In this document: piece by piece, positions 24,841 through 35,014 of the stretch
Layout: each line of letters opens with the position of its first letter
Numbering within the stretch: position 1 is the stretch's first letter
Assembly (NCBI GenBank): GCA_013112715.1
Contig: JABFGB010000021.1
Span: 56,968 to 120,967, forward strand
Direction: 5' to 3'
DNA length: 64,000 nucleotides
Origin: Chloroflexota bacterium
GTDB lineage: Bacteria; Chloroflexota; Anaerolineae; Aggregatilineales; J027
The notes under the pieces: model-generated
Databases searched by the model: none
Seen by the model: only the letters and a program-made list of their open reading frames with translations
Told to the model about the DNA's origin: nothing
Program-made: the position numbers and the translations under genes

Positions 24841-26778
24841 TTGAAATCAGCAAAATTTATCTCCCCCCGCTGGCTTGGCTCACTGCTTATTTTTGGCATG
24901 GCCCTGTGCTTATACACCACCACCGCTGTACCCGGTCTGGTGGTTGGTGGCGGGGTCGAAAGCGAATCGGCTGAGTTGCAACGGGTCGCTAACCGACTCG
25001 GTATTGCCCACAGCACAGGCTACCCCGTTTATACGTTAATTGGCTATGCGGCGGCGCGGTTGGGGGATTGGCTAAATCAGAATCCCTATACATGGATTAC
25101 CTATAGTTCGGCGCTGGCAAGTGCTATTGCATTGGTGCTGTTTTTTCAATTGGCCCTGCATGTCGCCAGCCCGCCATCGGCATTTGGCGCGACGGGGTTG
25201 TTGATGGTCTCCAATACCCTCTGGCATATCAGCACGATTCCAGAGACACAGGCCCTCCATGCCATTTCCCTCATCGGCTTATTCTGGCTCATGCTGCTGC
25301 ATTTATCCCAGCCGCAGAAATTCGGGCCACTGGTCGGGATGGCGTTTTTGATGGGGCTGGGCCTCGCCAATCACCGCACGATTGTATTGGCGTTTCCGGC
25401 GGTGGGGTTGGCCGTGCTGCTGAGTGGGGCATGGCGACATCTGAAATTGAAACAATGGGGCATCTTGGGGATCGTCTTGATTCTGCCGATTTTGTCCTAT
25501 GGGTATATCTATGTGCGCGTGAATACCGACCCGCATGTGGTGTTTAGCACCCGTCCCAGTTGGTTTCCCGCCGAGATGGACAATCAGATTGCGACGGACG
25601 TTATTCGCGGCAAATTGCAGACGGGCGAGGGCTTGGAAGGCAATATCCGTCTGCCTAAAGACGATTTTTCGGAACGGCTCGACTTTGTGTGGGGTAACTT
25701 GCAAGATGAACTCACAACGATTGGGGTTTGGGCCGGATTACTGGGATTACTCCTACTCACCTTCAATAACTGGCGGATAGGGGTGGTGTTGGCGGCCTAT
25801 CTGATTCCTTGGATGCTATTTTTGATGGCGTGGCGTCTAGATTGGAAAGCCGTGATTTATCAACATGCCCTTGTGATGCCGCTCATCGTCGGGTTGATGG
25901 TGCTGGCGTCGTGGTCGTTCTATCTAGCAAAAAATCTAGCGAAAAAATGGAAATCCCCTGTTCTGTTGGCGGTTTTCACCCTGCCGCTACTCTGGTTAGC
26001 CATCCATACCTATTTCCAAAATCGCCCTGAACGTGATTTGAGCCATGACCAACGCGGTGAAGCATATTTGGCCCAGATGGAATATCTCACACATGGGGCG
26101 GTAGTTTTTGGCGGGGGGTGGTCACCAGAGACATTTATTTTGCTGGAATTTTTGGATAATCATCACCGTACTGACCTGCTGCCGTTGGATTCGCGCAATG
26201 TGGATGATGTCATTGCCGAATCCTCCAATCTCAATCGGGATACCTATATCACGCCATTTTTCCGCAGCATTTTCGGATTGTATGCAGGTTCGACATGGAT
26301 ACAAGAACGTGGGGTCGCATTTTCTGGCACACACACCGAAATTTTTTTGCAGGTGCGTCCGCCTTTTGACCCGCGTTTACAGGTTGAGGCGGATAGGGCA
26401 ACGATGGTTCAGACACCTATCGCGCCGGGGATTGAACTTTATAGCTATGCTATCCTGCCGGACCCAGATGGTATCCGGTTGGCATTGTATTGGCAGGCGA
26501 CAGAGACGATTGATACCCGTTACTCGGTGTTTACCCATCTGCGTCATTATGCGGCGGATGGTAGGGTGCGCTTGTTGAGCCAAGACGATGCCTATATCCC
26601 GGTTGAAAATAGCTATCCAACGGATTTATGGGAGGCGGGCCAAATCGTAAAAGATACCTATTTTATTCAATGGCCGAATGAACCATTACCAGCGGATGGC
26701 CTAAAAATTGTCATCGGCATGACGGTGAGTGCGACAGGGGATCGGACAGGCGAATTTGAGATTCCATTTGCAAAATAG
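24841..26778 (+). CDS. DUF2723-type multi-pass membrane protein, glycosyltransferase-like
   Basis: About 645 residues. The N-terminal two-thirds has ~10 hydrophobic helices. Between the first two lies ESESAELQRVANRLGIAHSTGYPVYTLIG, matching the DUF2723 pattern 'D.GE...A..LG..H..GYP' found in GT-C-like protein O-mannosyltransferase relatives. The C-terminal ~180 residues are hydrophilic and beta-rich (PGIELYSYAILPDPDGIRLALYWQ). A role in transferring sugar from a lipid carrier outside the membrane is inferred. There is no ATG at the N terminus. TTG 24841 is preferred because AGGAAA (24828-24833) stands 7 bases upstream; TTG 24823 lacks an SD. Confidence 0.75.
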   Translation: MKSAKFISPRWLGSLLIFGMALCLYTTTAVPGLVVGGGVESESAELQRVANRLGIAHSTGYPVYTLIGYAAARLGDWLNQNPYTWITYSSALASAIALVLFFQLALHVASPPSAFGATGLLMVSNTLWHISTIPETQALHAISLIGLFWLMLLHLSQPQKFGPLVGMAFLMGLGLANHRTIVLAFPAVGLAVLLSGAWRHLKLKQWGILGIVLILPILSYGYIYVRVNTDPHVVFSTRPSWFPAEMDNQIATDVIRGKLQTGEGLEGNIRLPKDDFSERLDFVWGNLQDELTTIGVWAGLLGLLLLTFNNWRIGVVLAAYLIPWMLFLMAWRLDWKAVIYQHALVMPLIVGLMVLASWSFYLAKNLAKKWKSPVLLAVFTLPLLWLAIHTYFQNRPERDLSHDQRGEAYLAQMEYLTHGAVVFGGGWSPETFILLEFLDNHHRTDLLPLDSRNVDDVIAESSNLNRDTYITPFFRSIFGLYAGSTWIQERGVAFSGTHTEIFLQVRPPFDPRLQVEADRATMVQTPIAPGIELYSYAILPDPDGIRLALYWQATETIDTRYSVFTHLRHYAADGRVRLLSQDDAYIPVENSYPTDLWEAGQIVKDTYFIQWPNEPLPADGLKIVIGMTVSATGDRTGEFEIPFAK

Positions 26779-26924
26779 AGAGTTAGCAAAATTAAACCGC
26801 CGTCCTACAGTATCCCTTACGTATTTGTGATAAAATCCAGTTGAAGGCCATAATCCCTAGACGATGGTCTTTATTCTACCTTTAAATTCTTCTGCAATTG
26901 AATTATTGGGGCGGCGTAAATACT

Positions 26925-29900
26925 ATGAAAGTGGTCTTGCCACGACAAAACGAAGCCTATGCAGCCGAAGTAGAGGTCAAACCCGAACTTGCTGCGTCTC
27001 AAACCAATCCAATAATACGGCGATTGAATTATGTCGTCGTCATTGGGGCAATTACGGTTGCCGCTATTGCCGCGCTCGCCTATTTAGTGCTTGCACTCCA
27101 ATTTCAAAGTCGTCCCTTCCTCGGTGTCATGCTTACCCACGATGCCAAAGTCCAACCGGTGGGGCCGTTCAGCAATGAAACATGGTCGGGCTGGGATGTG
27201 GGCATGAAATCTGGGGATCGAATTATTGCTGCGGAGAGCGGCTCCAATCAAGTAGACCTGAGGCAAGTAGACGACCCACTGAAATCCCTAAACGATCTAT
27301 TAAATGGCTTGGAAGTGGGGAATCGGGTATTGGTCAAAGTGGAGCGTGAGGGCAGCGGTCTTTCCCAAGTGGAACGTTCCTATCCCGGTGAAAACAACAC
27401 TGTCATTTCTGAAGTGTTACTCAAATTAACCGCATTTCCTCTGGCCGACTTGATTGCCCATTTTGGGGTTGGATTTTTCGCCGGATTGGTCATGTTGGGC
27501 GTAGGGATATTTGTGCTATTGCGGCGCATTGAAGTGCTGTCGGCTCAATTTTTGACGGGCATTTGCGCGGCATTGGCAGTGGTGGAAATGGGTCGCCTTG
27601 ATTTGATGACCACCCACGAGCTAGTTCCACTGTGGATACTTGCTGGCTCTATGCTGGGTGGGCTGCTGGTCAGTTTTGGTATGACCTTCCCCTCCAATCT
27701 GGCAGTGGTCGAACGGATTCCGGCGGTACGGTATGCCCCGCTGATGGTCGGGTTGATTTTGACCCCGCTCATCTATCAACTCTATATCAATGACAATGAG
27801 ATCGCCCTGCTGATTCCGATTATTGTGACGATGCTTGGCGCGTTTGGCATGAGTGTGATTATGCTCTCGCGGCGGCAATACACCTCGTCGCCTGTATTCC
27901 GTGAACAAGCCAGCTATGCGCTTTTAGCAACATTTTTCGGATTATTCCCCCTCCTGCTCTGGACGATTTACCAATTAGCCAGCGGCGGCGAAGCCCCCAC
28001 ATGGTCAACCCCTGTTGTGCAGACATTGGCGGTGTTGTTTGTGCTAACGGTAGCCTATGCCGTTACCCAATATCATTTACTGGAAACAGATCGCTTGATT
28101 CCGGCAGTGATTGTCTACCATGCGTTGGGTGGGTCATTGATTGTGGCCTATTTCATAGTAGTAAGCGGGTTAAGTTGGATTGGCATTAAGGCGTTTAATG
28201 CCGATAGCCCGCTCTTAATCGCCGCGATTGTCTTGTTTATGGCTGTGGGGTTTGTGCCGATACGCAATCGCCTGCGCGAACAAATTGATAATGTCTGGTT
28301 CAAGACGCGCCGCCAATATCGGGAACGTCTTGATGAAGTGATTCGTTCCATGACCAACGCCCTAAACTTGGATGACGTGGATCGCTCCATTCGCCAACCG
28401 ATGCAGGAGACGCTTGCCCCGACTGATGTGCTCTTGTTTGTGCGAGACAGCGAGGCACAGGAATTTGTGGCACACGTCAACCCGGAAAGCGGACGCCCCA
28501 TCACCGATATTACGTTCCCATTCAAGAGTGGGTTGGGGCATTATCTCCAAACCGAGGCCAGCCTGCTCTATTTGGAGCCGGGGGCGCAATTACCCCCGAT
28601 GGTCTATCAGGAACGCTCCAAGCTGGCGATTTTGAATACGCCGATTTTTGTCAGTCTAAAGGGGCGACGACAGTTAAATGGCTTTTTGGCGGTGGGGGCA
28701 CGGCGCAACGGTGAGGCTTATAGCTATGAAGACCTGCGCTTTATTCAAAATATCGCCGACCAAGCCGCCCTTGCATTGGAACGTGCCCAGATCGTGCAAG
28801 ACCTTGAACGCCGTTTCAAGATTCAAGACGTGTTGAGCCAAGTCTCCCGCGCCCTCAACTTTGCGATTGACTTTGACACGTTGATGGAACTGCTCTATGC
28901 CCAAACGACCCGCGTGATTGAGGCCGATATTTTCTCGATTGCGATTGCCGATCATCTGTCGGGGCATTTGTATTATGCTTTCTTTGCCAGAGGCGATGAA
29001 CGTTTGGAACATGTCGAAGGTCGGCGCTGGACAATGGGACGTGATTTATTAAGCGAGGTCGTGCGTACCCAGAAAATTACCCTGACGCCCGACTATGCGG
29101 TGGAACTGCGGCGTCTGAATCCAAATGCCGAAGTCGAACCCCTGTATCAACAAATGAAGGCATGGATGGCCGTGCCGCTGACGGCTGATACGACCAAAGG
29201 CGCGTTGGGGGTGATGTCCGTCGGGACAAACGACCCCACCATCCGTTACAGCGATGACCAGATGCGTTTGTTCTCCGACATTGCCAATGTTGCGGCCAGC
29301 GCGATTGACAAGACCCGCTTGTTCGAGGCGACGCAAATCCGTACCCGCCAATTGGAAGCCCTGAATCAGATTTCCAGCCAGCTATCCTTTGCGATTGAAG
29401 ACCTTGACCGCCTGTTAAACATCATCACCCAAAGCGCGATGGAAATTCTCAAAGCCGAAGCAGGTAGCCTGCTGCTGTTGGATGACCCGACAGGCGACTT
29501 GGTATTCCATGTCGCGTTGGGGCCAACCGCCGGGGCACTGGTGGGCAAGCGTATCTCCAAAGATGCCAGTAGCCTTTCTGCCGAAGCCCTCAAGCGTGGT
29601 GAACCCATCATCGTGAATGACACCGCCCAAGACAGCCGCTGGCATGGAGAAGTGGTCAAACAGGAAGACGAAGACGAGATGACTTTCCATTCACGGGCCA
29701 TCTTGACCACGCCGCTGATTTCGCAAGGGTCGCCAATCGGGGTTCTGCAAATTCTGAATAAGAAAGATCGCAGCATTTTTACCGAAGAAGATGCCCAACT
29801 GTTGACCACCTTTGCGGCACAAGCAGCCGTCGCCATTCAAAACGCCAAGTTGTTTGAATCACAAGACGCCCAACTGCTCCAACGGGTGGAAGAACTTGAC

Positions 29901-31130
29901 CGGATGGCGGCAATTGACCAGCAGTTGAATAAGACGTTGGAACTGTACAAGGTTGCGGAAATCACCCTCAACTGGGCTATTCAACATGCCGAGGCCAAAG
30001 TAGGGGCGCTGGCGGTGGTGAAGCCCGACAGCAATATGATGCGCTTGGCTGCTGTTCGGAACTATCCGATGGGGTCACTCTTTTTTGAAGGGGTCGGCAA
30101 CGAGTTTTCAATTGAAGAGGGGATTTGGGGGCGTGTGATTCGCTCGGCAACTCCCGTTTTTTCACGTAGCCTCAAAACAGACCCGGATTATATTGAAACG
30201 TACCCAGATGCGGTCTCGCAAATTGTAGTGCCAATTATCAGTGCTGGTGAAGCGATTGGGATTATCTTGCTGGAAAGCGATAACGAGACCGACCTCAACC
30301 TGCTTGACCTGCAATTCCTGTCGCGTTTGGCTGACCATGCCAGTCCAGCGATTGCCAATGCTCAGTTGTTTGACCAATTGCGCCATCAACAAGAGGCCCG
30401 CGCCGAGTTTGTGTCGTTTATTGCCCACGAACTCAAAGCCCCGATGACCTCGATGAAAGGTTATACCGACCTGCTGATGCGTGGGGTGGTCGGGCCAATT
30501 AACGACCAGCAAGGTGACTTTTTGAAAACGATCTATAATGCGGTTAATCGTATGGATGCGCTGGTTTCTGACTTGCGTGACATCGAGCGTTATGAATCTG
30601 GTCAGATGCGGTTAGAAATGGGGTCGGTGGCCTTTGCACAGGTTTGCCGCGAAAGCCTTATCCCCTTGCAGCAGCAGTTTGAAGATCGTCAACAGCAGGT
30701 GGTTTTGGAAGTCCGTGATGATTTGCCCTTTATCTGGGGCGACCACAAACGCCTCATTCAAGTGATGACCAACTTCTTGACCAACGGCAACAAATATACC
30801 CCACCCGGTGGTAAGGTCACGGTCAGGGTAGATGAATCGGTCAATTTGTGGGATACAGAAGGGGCGCGGCGTGTGCTGCATGTCCAGATTATAGACACGG
30901 GCATCGGCATTTCGGAAGAAGACCAAAAACGCCTGTTCCGTGAGAAATATTTCCGTACCGACAATGCCAAAGCCACCGACCAACCCGGCACGGGCTTAGG
31001 CATGGTGCTGACACGCGGCTTGATCTTACAGCACGGGGGTCAAGTTTGGGTCGAAAGCGAACTCAATAAGGGGACGACTTTCCATTTCACCCTGCCGTTG
31101 GCTGACGAAGTGATGCGTGAGGCTACCTAA
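26925..31130 (+). CDS. Large membrane histidine kinase with PDZ-like and four GAF domains
   Basis: About 1,401 residues. After one helix (~35-60) comes a PDZ-like segment (WDVGMKSGDRIIAAESG, ~85-165), then roughly nine further helices to residue ~445. Four GAF domains follow (about 460-620, 630-800, 815-985 and 1000-1160), then HisKA with phospho-acceptor His1168 in FIAHELKAPMTSM, and HATPase_c with N-box NFLTNGNKYTP, IIDTGIGIS and GTGLGM. No receiver is attached, so it must pass phosphate to a separate regulator. The ATG at 26925 (MKVVLPRQNEAY) is preferred over the TTG at 26898. Followed by the Ser/Thr kinase gene, perhaps as a separate transcript. Confidence 0.88.
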   Translation: MKVVLPRQNEAYAAEVEVKPELAASQTNPIIRRLNYVVVIGAITVAAIAALAYLVLALQFQSRPFLGVMLTHDAKVQPVGPFSNETWSGWDVGMKSGDRIIAAESGSNQVDLRQVDDPLKSLNDLLNGLEVGNRVLVKVEREGSGLSQVERSYPGENNTVISEVLLKLTAFPLADLIAHFGVGFFAGLVMLGVGIFVLLRRIEVLSAQFLTGICAALAVVEMGRLDLMTTHELVPLWILAGSMLGGLLVSFGMTFPSNLAVVERIPAVRYAPLMVGLILTPLIYQLYINDNEIALLIPIIVTMLGAFGMSVIMLSRRQYTSSPVFREQASYALLATFFGLFPLLLWTIYQLASGGEAPTWSTPVVQTLAVLFVLTVAYAVTQYHLLETDRLIPAVIVYHALGGSLIVAYFIVVSGLSWIGIKAFNADSPLLIAAIVLFMAVGFVPIRNRLREQIDNVWFKTRRQYRERLDEVIRSMTNALNLDDVDRSIRQPMQETLAPTDVLLFVRDSEAQEFVAHVNPESGRPITDITFPFKSGLGHYLQTEASLLYLEPGAQLPPMVYQERSKLAILNTPIFVSLKGRRQLNGFLAVGARRNGEAYSYEDLRFIQNIADQAALALERAQIVQDLERRFKIQDVLSQVSRALNFAIDFDTLMELLYAQTTRVIEADIFSIAIADHLSGHLYYAFFARGDERLEHVEGRRWTMGRDLLSEVVRTQKITLTPDYAVELRRLNPNAEVEPLYQQMKAWMAVPLTADTTKGALGVMSVGTNDPTIRYSDDQMRLFSDIANVAASAIDKTRLFEATQIRTRQLEALNQISSQLSFAIEDLDRLLNIITQSAMEILKAEAGSLLLLDDPTGDLVFHVALGPTAGALVGKRISKDASSLSAEALKRGEPIIVNDTAQDSRWHGEVVKQEDEDEMTFHSRAILTTPLISQGSPIGVLQILNKKDRSIFTEEDAQLLTTFAAQAAVAIQNAKLFESQDAQLLQRVEELDRMAAIDQQLNKTLELYKVAEITLNWAIQHAEAKVGALAVVKPDSNMMRLAAVRNYPMGSLFFEGVGNEFSIEEGIWGRVIRSATPVFSRSLKTDPDYIETYPDAVSQIVVPIISAGEAIGIILLESDNETDLNLLDLQFLSRLADHASPAIANAQLFDQLRHQQEARAEFVSFIAHELKAPMTSMKGYTDLLMRGVVGPINDQQGDFLKTIYNAVNRMDALVSDLRDIERYESGQMRLEMGSVAFAQVCRESLIPLQQQFEDRQQQVVLEVRDDLPFIWGDHKRLIQVMTNFLTNGNKYTPPGGKVTVRVDESVNLWDTEGARRVLHVQIIDTGIGISEEDQKRLFREKYFRTDNAKATDQPGTGLGMVLTRGLILQHGGQVWVESELNKGTTFHFTLPLADEVMREAT

Positions 31131-31171
31131 TCGCTCAACAAGTGATTGAAATCCTGCCTGAAATTGCTACC

Positions 31172-31219
31172 TGTGTTATAGTACACCTGCTATAACACAA
31201 GTTATTTTTTGTTTTTTTG
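31172..31219 (+). promoter_or_regulatory. Perfect 10-bp palindrome overlapping an extended -10, or a terminator
   Basis: TGTGTTATAG (31172-31181) and CTATAACACA (31190-31199) are perfect inverted arms around 8 bases. The right arm includes TGC-TATAAC, an extended -10-like box for the Ser/Thr kinase gene at 31248. A T-rich stretch follows (31200-31219), so the structure could instead terminate the histidine kinase transcript, though the stem is AT-rich. Confidence 0.5.
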
Positions 31220-31247
31220 CCTAATCTTTCAACGGGACATTTAAAAT

Positions 31248-34200
31248 ATGGTTGGTCAAACGATTGGGCCTTATGAGATTTTGGAGGAAATCGGGCGCGG
31301 TGGGATGGCGCGGGTGTATCGGGCCTATCAGCCAAGCATGGATCGTTTTGTTGCTATCAAGGTGATCCAAAAATCCATCGCTGCCGACCCTGCTTCATTA
31401 GAGCGTTTTTTGCGCGAAGCTCGTCTGATTGCGCGGCTTGAGCATCCTCATATTCTGCCCGTTTATGATTTTAATGGGCAGCATGAACCGCCTTATATCG
31501 TGATGCGTTATCTGCCCTCTGGCACGCTGAAAGATATTACTTCAAAAGCACAACTCCCGGCGGGGGAGGTTATTCACGTGCTCCGGCAGTCGGCGTCGGC
31601 GCTGGATTATGCCCATCGTCAGGGGGTTATTCACCGCGATATTAAGCCGTCCAATATTTTGATTGATGCCGATGGCAATGCCTTTCTGACCGATTTCGGG
31701 ATTGCCCGTATGATTGAGAGCAGTCAAGGACTGACCGATACGGGGATTGCAGTCGGCACCCCCGGTTATATGGCCCCTGAACAGGGCATGGGTCTGGATA
31801 TTGATGGACGCTCAGATACCTATGGTCTGGCGGTGATCGCTTTTGAGATTCTATCGGGGTATTCGCCATACACGGCTGAAACCCCGATGGCTTTGATGGT
31901 GCGACATATCAGCGACCCCATCCCCTCGATTTTGGCCTTTAATTCTAATCTACCCGCTGCCGTCGAAGAAGTGATGATGAAAGGGCTTGCCAAACAGCCT
32001 GAGGATCGTTATGACACGGCAGTAGAATTTGTCTCGGCGTTGAACAAGGCGCTGGGGGACAAGATTATCACGCAGCCTGTCCAGCTAAAGGAAATCGCCA
32101 GCCAAACCATTCAAGATGTGGAAAATGCACGGGCAACCTTTATTCAAGCACCGGGTACACCTGCTACCGGCCAATCTACCAGCATCAAAACGCCCACCCC
32201 ACCACCGCCTGATGATTCAACCCGACATGTGACACCACTGGCGGCAACCCCACCCACTGCTCCCTCAACGCCGCCGCCACCTCCCTCACATCATCGCTCA
32301 CAAGGGATGCTGGCGGTTTTATTATTTATCGGCCTGTTAGCAGTAGCCGGGGCGATTGTTTTTGCTGCCTTGCAAAGCAATCAGGATGAAACCACCACCG
32401 ACGCCGAAGCAGAGCAGACGCAGGTCGCTGCACAGACCCATACACAAATTGCGGCTGATTTGGGTACGCAAGGCGCAATCGGCACACAGACACGGGTGGT
32501 GGTGGCACAGGCCATCAATACCCAACGGGCCAATGATGATGCAACCCAAACGGCGGATGCACGCGGCGCACTCGGCACTTCGACTCAAGAGGCTCGCTTG
32601 GCAGTAACCAAAACCCAAGTTGCGCTTGAGACTGGAAAAACTGCGACAGTAGATGCTAGAGATACGCTAACCGCTACCTTTTTGACACCCCTACCTACTG
32701 ATACGCCAACCGCGAGTTCGACCCCATCGGCAACGGATACTCCTACTGCTACCTCAACACCGTCCGCTACTGATACTGGAACTGCGACTGAGCGGCCAAC
32801 CGCCACCCCGACGAGTACCAATACTGTGACCGATACTCCGACGGCCTCGCCCACCGAGACCAGTTCGCCGTCTGCGACTTTTACTCCTTCGGATACTCCC
32901 ACCGAAACGCCGACAGCGACGCCATCCGCGACGGTAACATTTACGGCCTCGCCCACCTTTACCGCTTCACCGACCTTGACGCCGTTCCCAACCCCAACCC
33001 CACAGCCTGCCGGACAGATGCCATTTTTGGCGGATATGGAAAACGCCGATGTGCTGACAGGTTGGGCCTATGATGCAGAAGAATGGCGCTTGGTGACCGA
33101 AGGCGGCAATACTGTTTTGGTCGGGGCGTCTGGTTTGTCGAGTTCATTGGCGATTTTGGGCAATGAAGTGCCCGAATGGACAGAATCCGGCACGACGGAC
33201 ATTATTTTGCGGATGCGTTTCCGCTTGCAAGATGTCAACAGCGGCGGGCGGATTATTTTCCGTTACACCCCTTCGGATGGCTATTATGTGCTTGAAATTA
33301 CGGGCGGACGGATTGTCTTGAGACGTGGGCCTGCCGGACAAATTTCCCGCAGCAACGAACTCAATATGGCAAACGGTGTCGTGACGAATGTCGTCAATAT
33401 CGGGACGTGGTATGAAATTATCGCATGGATTGAAGGCGGGCGTATCTATGTCTATCTAGATCGCCAACTTATCATCAGCACGAATGATACCGCGTCACCG
33501 CTGCCTGCCGGGGCGATTTTGCTGCAAACCCTAGCGGCCAATGTCAATCCGGTCTATTTTGACGACATCATTGTGCAGCGCCCGGAAACCGCCAGCGATC
33601 ATTTTGAAAATGCCAGCAGTTTGCCGACCACATGGAGCTATAGTCCGATTTCGGGAGTGACGTTAGGGTCGGCCAACAACAGCCAGTTTCTTGAAACATC
33701 GGGCGAGGTTTCAGTTGTCCCCGTGACTTCCGTTCTAGGTGATTTCTTGATGTCCTGCAACCTCGCCAGCCGACAGGGGAATTTTTATATCCGATTGCGG
33801 GATTCGACCAGCGGTGTGCTGAGGTTGGAAGGACTCGCAGGTGATTTGAAGGTCGTTCATTACGATGCTGATGGTAATGTTGTTAAATCCGTGACGATTT
33901 CCCAATTCTACAGCCGCGATTTCAACGTGATTTTTATCGAGATTGTTGGCGAGCGGGTACTCATCTGGGATCGGCGGGGCAACCTGAAATTGGATGAACT
34001 CTATCCCGGGTTGCCGCTGAATGGAGGGATTGTTTTCCAAACGGCAGTGGCGGGCGATATTTTACGTATTGATGACTGCCTGTTTGCACGCACGGCGGTT
34101 TCCAGTACGGCGGAGGCTGAATTTGCCTTCGAGATTTTAGATGAATTGAATGACGCCAACCGCCGCCCCTATCGTGAATTGGCAACCGACTGGACAGAGG

Positions 34201-34835
34201 ATTTTAGCGATGAAGCCCGCACCCGTGAGTGGTGGGAAGGGCAAGGGCCGGGTGAATTTATCTTTGATCAGAACTTGCCAGCCGATGCCGTCCATCGCCG
34301 TTATTATGAAGTCAATAACGATGGCGAGCAGACCGTCTATTGGCGTATCCGGCGCGAACTAGATCGGCGCTTTACCGTGTTCGGGGATGGGCAAGATCGC
34401 ACTACCTTCCGCGATTCCAGTGATATTTATGTTAAAGTGGATATGCGTTTCCCTGAAGATGCCCCCGAAGGCAGTACGGGTTGGGTTGGGGTGCGTTCAA
34501 GCGTGAATGCCACGAATACAGGACTTGACCAGTATCAAATTGAACTGACCAAAGAGGGCGGTTTGGTGCGGGCACGGGTGCGGCCTTTCCTCCAAGACGA
34601 TAAGACGTATATCTTCGATCAACTCATCGCGGATGTCACGGCGGGAGATTGGTTCGAGGTCACGATTGTCGCCTACAATGACCGCATTGCCTTTTTTGTG
34701 AATGGACGGTTGCTCTCCGGGGCGACCATTCGTCCGGCACGGCTGCTGGGTGGTACGCTCTCAATTGGGGTTGAGGGCGGTTCGGTGGTGGACTTTGACG
34801 ATTTGGTCTTCCGCGATACGTCGGTGAATGAATAA
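31248..34835 (+). CDS. Transmembrane Ser/Thr protein kinase (PknB-like) with a large extracytoplasmic region
   Basis: 1,195 residues. Kinase domain 8-270: glycine loop GRGGMARV (16-23), K38, catalytic HRDIKPSN (D131), DFG (D149), and GTPGYMAPEQ. A Pro/Thr-rich linker leads to one membrane helix (~353-375) and a Gln/Thr-rich segment. A very long Thr/Pro/Ser spacer (~470-585) then presents about 600 residues of beta-rich sequence outside the cell. This part reads as three concanavalin/LamG-like units (about 590-775, 780-950 and 970-1190, each ending in phrases such as VYFDDIIVQRP and VDFDDLVFRD). The layout suggests sensing of an extracellular glycan or polymer with phosphorylation inside; the ligand is unknown. 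No PASTA repeats. Confidence 0.9.
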   Translation: MVGQTIGPYEILEEIGRGGMARVYRAYQPSMDRFVAIKVIQKSIAADPASLERFLREARLIARLEHPHILPVYDFNGQHEPPYIVMRYLPSGTLKDITSKAQLPAGEVIHVLRQSASALDYAHRQGVIHRDIKPSNILIDADGNAFLTDFGIARMIESSQGLTDTGIAVGTPGYMAPEQGMGLDIDGRSDTYGLAVIAFEILSGYSPYTAETPMALMVRHISDPIPSILAFNSNLPAAVEEVMMKGLAKQPEDRYDTAVEFVSALNKALGDKIITQPVQLKEIASQTIQDVENARATFIQAPGTPATGQSTSIKTPTPPPPDDSTRHVTPLAATPPTAPSTPPPPPSHHRSQGMLAVLLFIGLLAVAGAIVFAALQSNQDETTTDAEAEQTQVAAQTHTQIAADLGTQGAIGTQTRVVVAQAINTQRANDDATQTADARGALGTSTQEARLAVTKTQVALETGKTATVDARDTLTATFLTPLPTDTPTASSTPSATDTPTATSTPSATDTGTATERPTATPTSTNTVTDTPTASPTETSSPSATFTPSDTPTETPTATPSATVTFTASPTFTASPTLTPFPTPTPQPAGQMPFLADMENADVLTGWAYDAEEWRLVTEGGNTVLVGASGLSSSLAILGNEVPEWTESGTTDIILRMRFRLQDVNSGGRIIFRYTPSDGYYVLEITGGRIVLRRGPAGQISRSNELNMANGVVTNVVNIGTWYEIIAWIEGGRIYVYLDRQLIISTNDTASPLPAGAILLQTLAANVNPVYFDDIIVQRPETASDHFENASSLPTTWSYSPISGVTLGSANNSQFLETSGEVSVVPVTSVLGDFLMSCNLASRQGNFYIRLRDSTSGVLRLEGLAGDLKVVHYDADGNVVKSVTISQFYSRDFNVIFIEIVGERVLIWDRRGNLKLDELYPGLPLNGGIVFQTAVAGDILRIDDCLFARTAVSSTAEAEFAFEILDELNDANRRPYRELATDWTEDFSDEARTREWWEGQGPGEFIFDQNLPADAVHRRYYEVNNDGEQTVYWRIRRELDRRFTVFGDGQDRTTFRDSSDIYVKVDMRFPEDAPEGSTGWVGVRSSVNATNTGLDQYQIELTKEGGLVRARVRPFLQDDKTYIFDQLIADVTAGDWFEVTIVAYNDRIAFFVNGRLLSGATIRPARLLGGTLSIGVEGGSVVDFDDLVFRDTSVNE

Positions 34836-34862
34836 TCCCTTCTAAAAACTGCGACTTTGTAG

Positions 34863-34897
34863 AGGGCAGGTTCAATGGACTTGCCCTTTTTTGTTTT
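34863..34897 (+). terminator. Rho-independent terminator after the Ser/Thr kinase gene
   Basis: AGGGCAGGTTC (34863-34873) pairs with GGACTTGCCCT (34877-34887) over 11 bp with two G-U pairs, followed by TTTTTTGTTTT. Strong, classical shape. Confidence 0.85.
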
Positions 34898-35014
34898 CAG
34901 GTTTTTATCAGCTAAATTTCAGTTTTCGGCGCTTGCCCAACGGCCTCTTACGCCAATTGAGACTTGGGAATAGACTCTACTTGTCTGATTTAGGGATTAG
35001 CGGAGTTTTGAGCC

